Shown piece by piece: positions 1 to 7,394 of a stretch of 64,000 nucleotides of DNA (position 1 is its first letter; each line of letters begins with the position of its first letter). The position numbers were made by a program, and so were the translations under genes. The notes beneath the pieces are model-generated. The model did not search any database. It was not told the origin of the DNA and saw only the letters and a program-made list of their open reading frames with translations. Location: the NCBI GenBank assembly GCA_017525015.1, contig JAFXUK010000003.1, positions 186,001 to 250,000 of the forward strand, read 5' to 3'. This stretch comes from Bacilli bacterium. GTDB lineage: Bacteria; Bacillota; Bacilli; RF39; UBA660.

Positions 1-192
1 AAATGCTGTTTTATCGTTATCATAAGTTGTTCTAATAATTGGTTCTTTATACTTTGATAGATTAATTGATCCAGTTATTCCTAAACCTGTTCTTAGAAGT
101 GAATATCCAACAGTTAGACACAACACAAAAACTAGAATGGCAAAAATTCTATACTTTTTATTATAAAATTTTCTTCTTCTAGTATGTTTCAT
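1..192 (-). CDS. BspA/DUF285-type surface protein, N-terminal fragment (cut by window edge)
   Basis: Only the first 64 codons are inside the window. The start ATG is at 190-192, after a GGAG at 198-201. The N-terminus is basic (KHTRRRKFYNKKYR), followed by one hydrophobic segment containing FAILVFVLCLTVGYS and then GLGITGSINLSKYKEPIIR. The same leader occurs almost unchanged in the two BspA-like proteins at 58755-60950 and 61064-63667, so this is a third paralog; the repeat region itself is outside the window. The leader reads as an uncleaved signal anchor that leaves the rest of the protein outside the cell. Family assignment rests on the paralogs, not on repeats seen here. Confidence 0.75.
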   Translation of the reverse strand, partial: MKHTRRRKFYNKKYRIFAILVFVLCLTVGYSLLRTGLGITGSINLSKYKEPIIRTTYDNDKTAF

Positions 193-209
193 ATTATTCT
201 CCAACTATA

Positions 210-238
210 ATTTTATCATTTTTATTGTTATACCTCAA
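210..238 (-). promoter_or_regulatory. Promoter of the left-edge BspA-like gene
   Basis: On the minus strand there is TTGAGG (233-238), a 17-nt spacer and TAAAAT (210-215), a good vegetative sigma promoter. An inverted repeat (CTTCAAT/ATTGAGG) overlaps the -35 element. The same TTGAGGTATAA block lies in front of the paralog at 60950. Confidence 0.6.
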
Positions 239-273
239 TTATTGAAGAGTAATTATGCTTTTACTTTACACAA

Positions 274-297
274 AAAAACAGGATTTCTCCTGTTTTT
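274..297 (-). terminator. Rho-independent terminator after the histidine kinase gene
   Basis: A perfect 10-bp stem (AAAAACAGGA/TCCTGTTTTT, loop GAAA on the minus strand) overlaps the stop codon of the kinase and is followed by T residues on the minus strand. Confidence 0.75.
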
Positions 298-1552
298 ATT
301 TCTTTGTAATGATGAATGATACCCCATTCTTTTCATTTTGAATTGTAATATCATAACCCATTACATTTAATGTTTTTTTAACGATAGATAATCCTAGACC
401 AAATTCTCCTTTAATTCCTTTTCTAAAAGGAGTAAATATTACTTCTAGGAAATCTTCATCTATCTGATCTCCGTCATTATATAAAACTAATTTATTTTGC
501 TTTGCAGTAATTGTGATCTCTTTTTTAGCATATCTCATAAAATTACTTAACAAGTTGTCTAGGATAGTTTCCCAGTTCTCTTCTGAACCATAATACTTGG
601 ACTTCTTATCAATATTTACGGAGAACTTAAGCTCTTTCCTGTGAAACTTAAACTTCTCCACTTCTTCTTTAATTATTTTCTCCATATCTACTAATTCAGA
701 AGAATTATTTTGTGAATTTTTAAGATAATCTAATTTATTTAAGTAAAGAAGTGAGTGTACTTTTTGTTCTAGTTTGTCAGTTTGTTCTTTGATAGTAGAA
801 AGGGCGGTAGACTCGCTTTCTACTCCATCCTCAACTGCTTCTATATATGATTTTATAACGGTAAGAGGTGTTTTAAAATCATGTGATATATTTTGGTACA
901 TTTGATTACGATATTCCTCTTGATTAATTAGAGAAATACGCATATCTTCTACTGCTAAAGCGAGTGACCTTATTTCGTCATCTGCTTGAAAATCAATTTT
1001 ATGATTATAGTCTGGATTATCTATGTTATCAATCTTCGTTTTTAAACGTTCTATTTTTCGAACAACAATAGTGGACCAACATACAATCATTAGTCCAATC
1101 ATTAAAAATGTGCCCAACACCAATGGGAATATAGCACTGAGTATTGATGTTTTTGTTTGATTTATATAACGATCATTAGTAATTGCAATCTTCGTTATAT
1201 CATCATTTGTAAGTTTATAATAGTAGTATGTTTTATGTTTATAAATAAATTTGCCGTAAGATTTGGTCATTTTAAAAATAACTTTATCTAAATTGTTTAA
1301 ATCAATTACTTCAGTGATATTTAAACTTGTAGCGACAGTATCATTTGTTATATAGATATAAGCTATCTCTGTATTTTGTAGCTTATTATCTGTAACTGTA
1401 TAGACTTGTAATGGTTCTCTTAAATAATTATAAATATTGGCTTCTGCTACTGGTATAAGTAGTCTTGGGAGTATTGCTCCTAAAGAGATAAATAATAGTA
1501 AAAAGGCAATCCCAACAACAAATAATAGTTGTTTACTTAGTGTGTTTTTCAT
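296..1552 (-). CDS. Sensor histidine kinase (two-component system)
   Basis: Membrane sensor kinase of 418 aa. A first membrane segment lies at about residues 8-35, an extracellular sensor domain at about 40-135, a second membrane segment at about 138-165, then a HAMP-like linker. The phospho-acceptor H-box is NISHDFKTPL with His224. The ATPase domain has an N-box NLLSN (about 333-337), a G1 box NDGD (359-362) and a G2 box GEFGLGLSI (382-390). All residues expected of an active kinase are visible. It overlaps the response regulator by 4 nt (ATGA), so the pair is co-translated. The signal sensed is unknown. The extracellular domain resembles no family I can name. Confidence 0.9.
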   Translation of the reverse strand: MKNTLSKQLLFVVGIAFLLLFISLGAILPRLLIPVAEANIYNYLREPLQVYTVTDNKLQNTEIAYIYITNDTVATSLNITEVIDLNNLDKVIFKMTKSYGKFIYKHKTYYYYKLTNDDITKIAITNDRYINQTKTSILSAIFPLVLGTFLMIGLMIVCWSTIVVRKIERLKTKIDNIDNPDYNHKIDFQADDEIRSLALAVEDMRISLINQEEYRNQMYQNISHDFKTPLTVIKSYIEAVEDGVESESTALSTIKEQTDKLEQKVHSLLYLNKLDYLKNSQNNSSELVDMEKIIKEEVEKFKFHRKELKFSVNIDKKSKYYGSEENWETILDNLLSNFMRYAKKEITITAKQNKLVLYNDGDQIDEDFLEVIFTPFRKGIKGEFGLGLSIVKKTLNVMGYDITIQNEKNGVSFIITKK

Positions 1553-2208
1553 AACATTCTATAACCGTAGCCATATACGGATTCTATTTTTAATTTAGAA
1601 CATTTCTTTCTAAGTCTTCTTACTAAATCATCTACTACACGATCAGTTCCAAAATAATCTTGTCCCCATACGTTAGATAGTATTTCTTCTCTTTGAAAGC
1701 ATTTACCAATATTTTGTACAAATAGTAATAATAAGTCAAATTCAAGGGTAGTAAGTTTAAGTTCTTTTTCTTTATCTAGAACAATTCTTTTGTCTAGATT
1801 AATATTGTAATCTCCGTGCGTAATTATATTATTTTCTTTATCTTTATAAACTCTTTTAATTATATTGTTTACTCTTAAAACTAATTCTTTGCTAGAATAT
1901 GGTTTTGTCATGTAATCATCGCTTCCTAGTTCAAGTCCAAATATTTTATCTAGGTCTTGATCTCTTGCAGATGTAAATATAACTGGTACATTTTCATCTT
2001 TTTCTCTAATTGCTTTGATTACATCATAGCCGTTAATATCATCTCCTAACATGATATCTAAGATCCATAAGTCTACTTTATTTCCGATATAGTTAATTGC
2101 TTCACTTCCTTTAGTGAAACATATTACTTCATATCCTGCTCTTTCTAAATATGCTTTTACAACATTTGATAGAGCAATTTCATCTTCTACTAAACATACT
2201 GTGTACAT
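1549..2208 (-). CDS. OmpR/PhoB-family response regulator
   Basis: Receiver domain with the acidic pair in VEDE, the phospho-acceptor Asp in WILDIM and the conserved Lys in MTKPYSS, followed by a C-terminal winged-helix DNA-binding domain (about residues 128-219, ending in VYGYGYRM). I place the start at the ATG at 2206-2208, which has GGGTG upstream; an in-frame GTG at 2217 lies inside that ribosome binding site. It is the first gene of the two-gene operon with the kinase. Its targets are unknown. A BspA-type surface gene lies immediately downstream of the kinase, but it has its own promoter, so regulation of it by this pair is only a possibility. Confidence 0.92.
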   Translation of the reverse strand: MYTVCLVEDEIALSNVVKAYLERAGYEVICFTKGSEAINYIGNKVDLWILDIMLGDDINGYDVIKAIREKDENVPVIFTSARDQDLDKIFGLELGSDDYMTKPYSSKELVLRVNNIIKRVYKDKENNIITHGDYNINLDKRIVLDKEKELKLTTLEFDLLLLFVQNIGKCFQREEILSNVWGQDYFGTDRVVDDLVRRLRKKCSKLKIESVYGYGYRML

Positions 2209-2420
2209 TTTTATCACCCATTATTAGTATAACATATTCTTTTTTTAACTTATACTTTTGGCCTCCTTTTATAGTAAAACATTTATTATCATATCTTTAA
2301 CCTTTATGACCTTATTAGCATCCCTCCTTACAATTCCATCTTATAAAATAAATGTCGAAGAAATGTCTTATAATTATGGGAAATTATGGGATTATTATTT
2401 ATTTCCTTTAAATACAACAA

Positions 2421-2444
2421 AAAAAGAAGTTTACACTTCTTTTT
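2421..2444 (-). terminator. Rho-independent terminator
   Basis: A 10-bp stem AAAAAGAAGT/ACTTCTTTTT with a 4-nt loop, T-rich on the minus strand, ends the operon 4779-2443. Confidence 0.7.
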
Positions 2445-3213
2445 ATTTATACATATTATGTAAATCTGAGTCATCTAATAGATCTTTTTCATTTTGAATT
2501 CTTTCTTGTTCTATTATTTCATCTGATTTATTCTTTTTTACCTCTTTTGGTTTTGGAGGATTTTCTTTAGCATCTTTTTCTCTTTCTTTTCTTAATTCTT
2601 TATTGATATAAGTGTATTCTTGTCTTACATCTTCTCCATCAATATTACGATATGCTCCTGTGAATAAGAATTTATATAAGAATCCTACTACTAATACTAC
2701 TCCAATCCATTTTATAATATTTACTACAAACATTTCTTTAGCATTTAAAGTATTGTTTCTTGCCATACCAATTTGATCTACTGTTTGTCCTAAGTATTCA
2801 GTTGATCCATCAGTTCTACAATTTTGATTTTCTCCTAATACGGCAATATATTTGATATCTGTTAATACTTTTTTAGGTACTAAGTATTTTTCTTGTACTT
2901 CTAAAGAAATATTATCTTTACCTTGTTTAGAAGCAATTTCTTCTTCTATACAATAATTAACAGTACCAATATTTTTCTTATGTTTATCAAATAATCCTAC
3001 TGATATTGCTAAATTATGTTCTTCTTTTGAATTATTCTTAATACTTTGTAATCTAATAGTTCCTGATTGATAAGAAATTTCTTTATAAAGTAAATGTTCT
3101 CCTCTTACCGTTGTTTTGGTATTTTCAGGAATTAGTTCTTTCATAGAATAATTTGCAGCATGAACTGGTATTACTATACTTAATAACAATATCATCCACA
3201 ATACTTTCTTCAT
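2443..3213 (-). CDS. Secreted/membrane-anchored protein of unknown function
   Basis: 256 aa. An N-terminal signal peptide (MKKVLWMILLLSIVIPVHA, likely cleaved after Ala) is followed by an extracellular domain of about 140 residues with two Cys (CIEEE and NCRTDG) that could form a disulfide. A membrane helix follows (about 165-187, containing IIKWIGVVLVVGFLYKF), then a highly charged cytoplasmic tail rich in Lys/Glu. This is type I membrane topology. The charged tail could bind a cytosolic partner or nucleic acid, but I do not recognise the family. It is translated just after the nucleotidase gene (1-nt gap), in an operon with the YlbL-like protease. Confidence 0.7.
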   Translation of the reverse strand: MKKVLWMILLLSIVIPVHAANYSMKELIPENTKTTVRGEHLLYKEISYQSGTIRLQSIKNNSKEEHNLAISVGLFDKHKKNIGTVNYCIEEEIASKQGKDNISLEVQEKYLVPKKVLTDIKYIAVLGENQNCRTDGSTEYLGQTVDQIGMARNNTLNAKEMFVVNIIKWIGVVLVVGFLYKFLFTGAYRNIDGEDVRQEYTYINKELRKEREKDAKENPPKPKEVKKNKSDEIIEQERIQNEKDLLDDSDLHNMYK

Positions 3214-3214
3214 A

Positions 3215-3763
3215 TTAGCGATTCCTTTCTATATACTTTTCTACTTCTAACCAATTATTGTAGTAGTTCTCCTTTAGCATATATTTTTCTCTATCATCAA
3301 ATAAGATACAATTTGTACCTAATCCTGTAATCATTTTAAAATTATATGGATCATTATCTATCATTAAATCTATCTTATTTTCTTTTACTATCTCTGCTCT
3401 AGTCTCTCTATATACTGATGTTATTATTTTATCATACTCTATACCATTGTTGTCTAGCCATTTTTTTGTAACTTCATAAGCTGTTGTTTTACTTGACGCA
3501 AAATCATCATCTCTTGAAGTAATAATATATATTTCATTTCCTTTATGTTTTAATCTATTTAATACGTCTTTTACATTTCTTTTTATTTCGGCATTAGAAT
3601 AAATATCTTCTGCATAGATTGCAAAGAAATTCTTTTTTAATTCTTCATCATTCATAATATCTAGAGGATTTATATTTAATTCTTCAGAATATTTAGCTAA
3701 TCTATCATGAACTATTTCTGTTGTTCTACAGATAGTATCATCCATATCTATTCCAATTCTCAC
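3215..3763 (-). CDS. HAD-superfamily 5'-nucleotidase, deoxy-type (NT5C-like)
   Basis: 182 aa. It opens with the HAD motif I, GIDMDDTIC, where the first Asp is the nucleophile and the second the general acid. Motif II is in EIYIITSRD and motif III/IV is in DLMIDNDPYN. Size and motif pattern match the NT5C family that dephosphorylates (deoxy)nucleoside monophosphates; substrate is inferred. The start is GTG, well placed after GGAGGAATTAAA, and overlaps the end of the protease gene by 4 nt. It may balance dNTP pools, but its neighbours give no direct clue. Confidence 0.75.
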   Translation of the reverse strand: MRIGIDMDDTICRTTEIVHDRLAKYSEELNINPLDIMNDEELKKNFFAIYAEDIYSNAEIKRNVKDVLNRLKHKGNEIYIITSRDDDFASSKTTAYEVTKKWLDNNGIEYDKIITSVYRETRAEIVKENKIDLMIDNDPYNFKMITGLGTNCILFDDREKYMLKENYYNNWLEVEKYIERNR

Positions 3764-4779
3764 TTTAATTCCTCCAATTTATTAATTGCATCTTCAATTG
3801 AATCTACTTTTATTAATTTAATCTTTAATTTCTTTTCTTTAACATATTTTTTTGCATTTTTATAATTTCTTCCATTTGGGCATAAGAAGATATCTGCTTT
3901 AGCAGTTACGGCTCCTAATATTTTATGTTCTATACCACCAATTTGCCCTATTGTTCCATCTTCCTCTATAGTACCAGTACCTGCTATAGTATATCCTTTT
4001 GTAATATCTTTTTCAGTTAACTGATTATATATTTCTAGAGTTGTGATTAATCCTCCAGAAGGTCCAGATTCTTGTCTTTGGAACTGAATATCTACTGGTG
4101 GATCAGTTGTATATTCTTTTACATATTGAAGACTTACTCCAATTATTTTTCTTTCTTCTGCTTCATAAATATTTGTTTCTACTTCTTGTTCTTTATTATT
4201 ACGAATTATTTTTACTGTTACAGTACTTCCTACATCTCTTGTTTGAATATAATCAGCATATTCTTGTACTGTTTCATAATGATTACCATCAATACTTAGG
4301 ATTTCATCTTTTGCTTTTAATGTTGTTTCAAACTCATCATTATATGTTGCAATTACATATAATCTGGCAGAAGATAATTCTACTTTTTTATTTGCTAATG
4401 TATATGCCCAATATGTAGCAGTTCCATTAGCAGTTTTTAAATCTAGGTCTCCTCTAAATGAAATATCATTTAAACTTTCACTTTCAGTATACTTATAATC
4501 ATTTGCATTTTCTCTTTCCCATGTTGGAATTATATAGCTTAATCCATAAAAAAGCACATTAGCATTTATTTGTGTTACATAACTAATGTTTAAACTACCT
4601 TTACCTTTATTGCTATCTTCTACTTTTACTCGAGATGATACATCATCTATTCCTCCACCCATTACAATGTAATAATTTAATGGGATATTTAATACAATTA
4701 ATAAAAGGATATTAAAAAGAATAAATTTCCATTCTTCCTTGATAGTATCTATTATTTCGTTCCATATTTTTTTTGCCAT
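3760..4779 (-). CDS. ylbL: YlbL-like membrane-anchored PDZ-Lon (S16) protease
   Basis: 339 aa. An N-terminal membrane helix at about 17-38 is followed by an extracellular PDZ-like domain (about 140-205, with LKAKDEILSIDG) and a C-terminal Lon-type peptidase domain (about 228-339). The Ser-Lys dyad is visible: Ser241 in ESGPSGGL and Lys286 in IGGIEHKI. There is no AAA module, as expected for YlbL-type proteins. In Bacillus the family sits beside ylbJ; here a YlbJ-like gene starts 41 bp away on the opposite strand, which supports both calls. Likely role: regulated proteolysis at the outer face of the membrane. The substrate is unknown. Confidence 0.85.
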   Translation of the reverse strand: MAKKIWNEIIDTIKEEWKFILFNILLLIVLNIPLNYYIVMGGGIDDVSSRVKVEDSNKGKGSLNISYVTQINANVLFYGLSYIIPTWERENANDYKYTESESLNDISFRGDLDLKTANGTATYWAYTLANKKVELSSARLYVIATYNDEFETTLKAKDEILSIDGNHYETVQEYADYIQTRDVGSTVTVKIIRNNKEQEVETNIYEAEERKIIGVSLQYVKEYTTDPPVDIQFQRQESGPSGGLITTLEIYNQLTEKDITKGYTIAGTGTIEEDGTIGQIGGIEHKILGAVTAKADIFLCPNGRNYKNAKKYVKEKKLKIKLIKVDSIEDAINKLEELK

Positions 4780-4820
4780 TCTATCACCTTATATTTATTA
4801 TAGCAAAGAAAGGAGTAAAT

Positions 4821-5702
4821 ATGAAAAAAAACTCTAAAAGAATACTATTACTTGTCATTTTAATTACTTATTTTATTCTTTGTTTTATTAATAGTAAGAA
4901 TATATCTATAGAAGTTTATAAGTATACTTTATTATTTGTTAAAAATGTATTTCCTAGTACTTTTATTTTTTTATTACTTAGCTATTTATTATTTAACTAT
5001 AATCTTTTGTTTTTTATTAGTAAAATCTTTAAAAGAAAAGATATTTGTTTTTACATTTTTTCTATTTTTAGTGGTTTTCCTGGAGGAGTATTATTTTTAA
5101 AAGAAAGTTTAGATAAAGGAACAATTACTATTAGTGAAGCAAATAAAATGGTTTTATATACTCATTTTCCTAATCCTTTATTTCTTTTATTTCATACTTC
5201 TATTTTATTTGGTAATAAAAAAACAAGTTATGTTTTTTATGGGATAATTTTATTAAGTCAGGCTTTAATATTACTCTTTTCTAGATGTAAAAATAGTTTT
5301 AATTATGTTCAAGATAGAGAAATACCTTTTTCTAAAAACTTAACTAATTGTAGTTTAAAAGCAATTAAAGTTATTTTTAATATCTATGTTACTTCTATTT
5401 TTTTCTATTTAATTTCTTTTCTTTTAAACAAATATTTTTCTTTTACTACAATTAGCTATGTATTAATATCTGGAATATTTGATTTAACTAATGGAGTATT
5501 AAGTACTTCTTTAATTACTAATAATTGTTTAAAGGGAATATTTCTTTTATTATTCTTTGTATTTGGATCTATACCAATTCATATACAAATAAAAAGTATC
5601 CTTTCGGATACTTCTATTAGTTATTCATCTTTCTTAAAAGGAAGAATAATTTCTTTTGTTTTATCATTCTCCAACTGGATAATATATTGCTGTTTGACTT
5701 GA
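4821..5702 (+). CDS. ylbJ: YlbJ-like nucleoside-recognition/Gate-domain membrane protein
   Basis: 293 aa from the ATG at 4821, which follows AAAGGAG at 4809-4815; an earlier in-frame start at 4773 has no ribosome binding site and overlaps the divergent gene. It is a polytopic membrane protein with about eight hydrophobic segments. A central conserved stretch, FSGFPGGVLFLKESLDKG, matches the SGYP(V/G)G loop of YlbJ/nucleoside-recognition proteins. YlbJ is known from endospore formers, where it is needed for spore maturation. It is shorter than the usual 400 aa and diverged, so the role in this organism is open. The 3' end overlaps the convergent pseudopilin gene by 39 bp. Confidence 0.65.
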   Translation: MKKNSKRILLLVILITYFILCFINSKNISIEVYKYTLLFVKNVFPSTFIFLLLSYLLFNYNLLFFISKIFKRKDICFYIFSIFSGFPGGVLFLKESLDKGTITISEANKMVLYTHFPNPLFLLFHTSILFGNKKTSYVFYGIILLSQALILLFSRCKNSFNYVQDREIPFSKNLTNCSLKAIKVIFNIYVTSIFFYLISFLLNKYFSFTTISYVLISGIFDLTNGVLSTSLITNNCLKGIFLLLFFVFGSIPIHIQIKSILSDTSISYSSFLKGRIISFVLSFSNWIIYCCLT

Positions 5703-6470
5703 CGGATCAGATTCTGATGTTGGGAATGATCCTTGTTGGTCTACACTACTTGTTTGATAATCTATTGGAGCAACAATATTTATTGCATATTTAGTACCTA
5801 AGTTTGAATGATAAAAACCAATATAAATATTTAAAACGTGACTTTCTATTTCTGGGTCTGCTTCATTAGTAATACTAATTGCAATATTGTTTATTTGAAA
5901 GTCTTTTGCGACTAAACAATTAGCAACTTCTGCACCAGTACCATCAGCATTCTCATAGCATTTTCCATCACTATATGCTGGTACATATGTGTTTGTCGCA
6001 AGATTATAATGACCTTTTGTTTCACCTAGATTTGGTAATTCATAACGGATCATGTCTGGTGTTAATCCAGCTGTATTATCAGCAGGAACACCGTACTCTA
6101 TATAGAATGTATCATCTTGATTTCTTGTACCTTCTATACGATAAGCTGTTTTTGTAAATCTTTGATAAACAATTAGACGTTTTTGAATACCATCTCTAAA
6201 TGTTAAATCTACAGTATATTTTTTTCCTACGTCATCTCCTGGAGAATAATTATTGTCTGTAATTTTAGCATAACTTAATCCTCTTTTTATTAAATCTTGT
6301 TGAATTGTATTTGTTAAAGAGTTTTTAAATTCATATACTTTTGAACGATATGTTTCTTGTATTTTCTTTTCATTAAAAGCTGATATTGTTGAGAATAAAG
6401 ACATCATAACAACTGATACAACTACAAAACATACTAATACTTCTACAGTGGTGAATCCTTTATTGTTCAT
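5664..6470 (-). CDS. Type II/IV prepilin-like protein (competence pseudopilin)
   Basis: 268 aa with a class III prepilin leader: MNNKG cut before FTTVEVLVCF, with the methylation/assembly Glu at position 5 of the mature protein, followed by a hydrophobic helix. The C-terminal globular domain is about 230 residues, large for a ComG minor pilin, and contains two Cys (CYENADG and NCLVAK). It is co-translated with the next pseudopilin (start and stop share a base) and lies divergent from the ComGA-like ATPase gene, so it is probably a minor subunit of the DNA-uptake pseudopilus. No prepilin peptidase is in the window. Confidence 0.85.
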   Translation of the reverse strand: MNNKGFTTVEVLVCFVVVSVVMMSLFSTISAFNEKKIQETYRSKVYEFKNSLTNTIQQDLIKRGLSYAKITDNNYSPGDDVGKKYTVDLTFRDGIQKRLIVYQRFTKTAYRIEGTRNQDDTFYIEYGVPADNTAGLTPDMIRYELPNLGETKGHYNLATNTYVPAYSDGKCYENADGTGAEVANCLVAKDFQINNIAISITNEADPEIESHVLNIYIGFYHSNLGTKYAINIVAPIDYQTSSVDQQGSFPTSESDPSSQTAIYYPVGE

Positions 6471-7303
6471 TATTTAATCACCTCCATAGTTGAAAATGAA
6501 TAATAATCATTATTATCTTTTTTATGACGAACTACAACAATTACACGATAATCAGCACTTGTTGTTGAGTGATTTATTGAATAATTTGGAAGTGATAAAA
6601 CATAGTCTTTTGCTGGAGAGGTAAAAGCTTTTTTAGTTAATCTATCATTACAATATTTTGCAATATTTGTTTTATCTTCTGTCTTTGTATCGTCTGAATA
6701 TAAAGATTCATAACTTACTTCCGAACTTGTTAATACTGGATTTTCACAAGAACTTAAACCTTTTTGTCTACAACATTCTTTAAATGCATTAGCAGCACAT
6801 GTTGTTGTTGCTGTACTTGCAGCAAATGGATCACTTGTACTAATACAAGCTTCATTCCATCTTTTAATTGATGTTGTTCTTATTGTGTTCTTAAAGCTTA
6901 TAGTTCCTAAAGGTGAATCTCCGATAGTATATCTTGTAATGTATGCGTCACAACCATTACCATAACTATCACAGTTTGATATTTCTAGTGAATTAACTAA
7001 GCTTATACACATTTCTCTTTGGTTATTTTCTGTTGACATATCTGAACATTCAAAACGAACATAACCAAATTTATTCATCATATTGATTCCATCAGTATCT
7101 AGTTCATAACCGCTACTTTCAACTAACTTCTTAATCCAATATGCTGTATACTTTCCGTCAACATCATCATAGTTCTCTCTTTTTTCATATTCACCAATCA
7201 ATGGATAGAAGTTTACATATATCATTGTGAATATTGACATTAGGAAAACAGACACTATGAGAGTCTCAGCAAGAATAAAACCTTTGCTGTTTATTTTTTT
7301 CAT
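6470..7303 (-). CDS. Type II/IV prepilin-like protein (competence pseudopilin)
   Basis: 277 aa. The leader MKKINSKG is cut before FILAETLIVS, with Glu at mature position 5, followed by one hydrophobic helix to about residue 30. The globular domain is unusually Cys-rich for this group: CSDMS, MCISL, NCDSYGNGC, CISTSD, CAANAFKECC, SCEN and KYCND, so several disulfides are likely outside the membrane. First gene of the two-gene pseudopilin operon and divergent from the ATPase gene, with about 90 bp between the two starts. Function is inferred from leader and context; the globular part resembles nothing I can name. Confidence 0.83.
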   Translation of the reverse strand: MKKINSKGFILAETLIVSVFLMSIFTMIYVNFYPLIGEYEKRENYDDVDGKYTAYWIKKLVESSGYELDTDGINMMNKFGYVRFECSDMSTENNQREMCISLVNSLEISNCDSYGNGCDAYITRYTIGDSPLGTISFKNTIRTTSIKRWNEACISTSDPFAASTATTTCAANAFKECCRQKGLSSCENPVLTSSEVSYESLYSDDTKTEDKTNIAKYCNDRLTKKAFTSPAKDYVLSLPNYSINHSTTSADYRVIVVVRHKKDNNDYYSFSTMEVIK

Positions 7304-7394
7304 TTTTCATTCTTCCTCTCCTTGCTATTCTTTCAAAATTATTATATACTATATTATAGTAAAATACCATAGAAAGTAGACAAAAGGGGTTGAA
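7304..7394. promoter_or_regulatory. Divergent promoter region, pseudopilin operon / comGA-like gene
   Basis: The 91-bp gap is very AT-rich with overlapping TATAAT-like boxes on both strands around 7340-7362. It must hold both promoters, allowing joint control of pilins and ATPase, but I could not settle a -35/-10 pair for either direction. Confidence 0.4.

Noticed and set aside
2258..2497. A 79-codon plus-strand frame with a hydrophobic start
   Set aside because: It begins at TTG with no Shine-Dalgarno on the plus strand, and its 3' third runs through the terminator at 2421-2444 and into the opposite gene. From the ATG at 2297 it would still lack a ribosome binding site. I treat it as chance or a decayed remnant.
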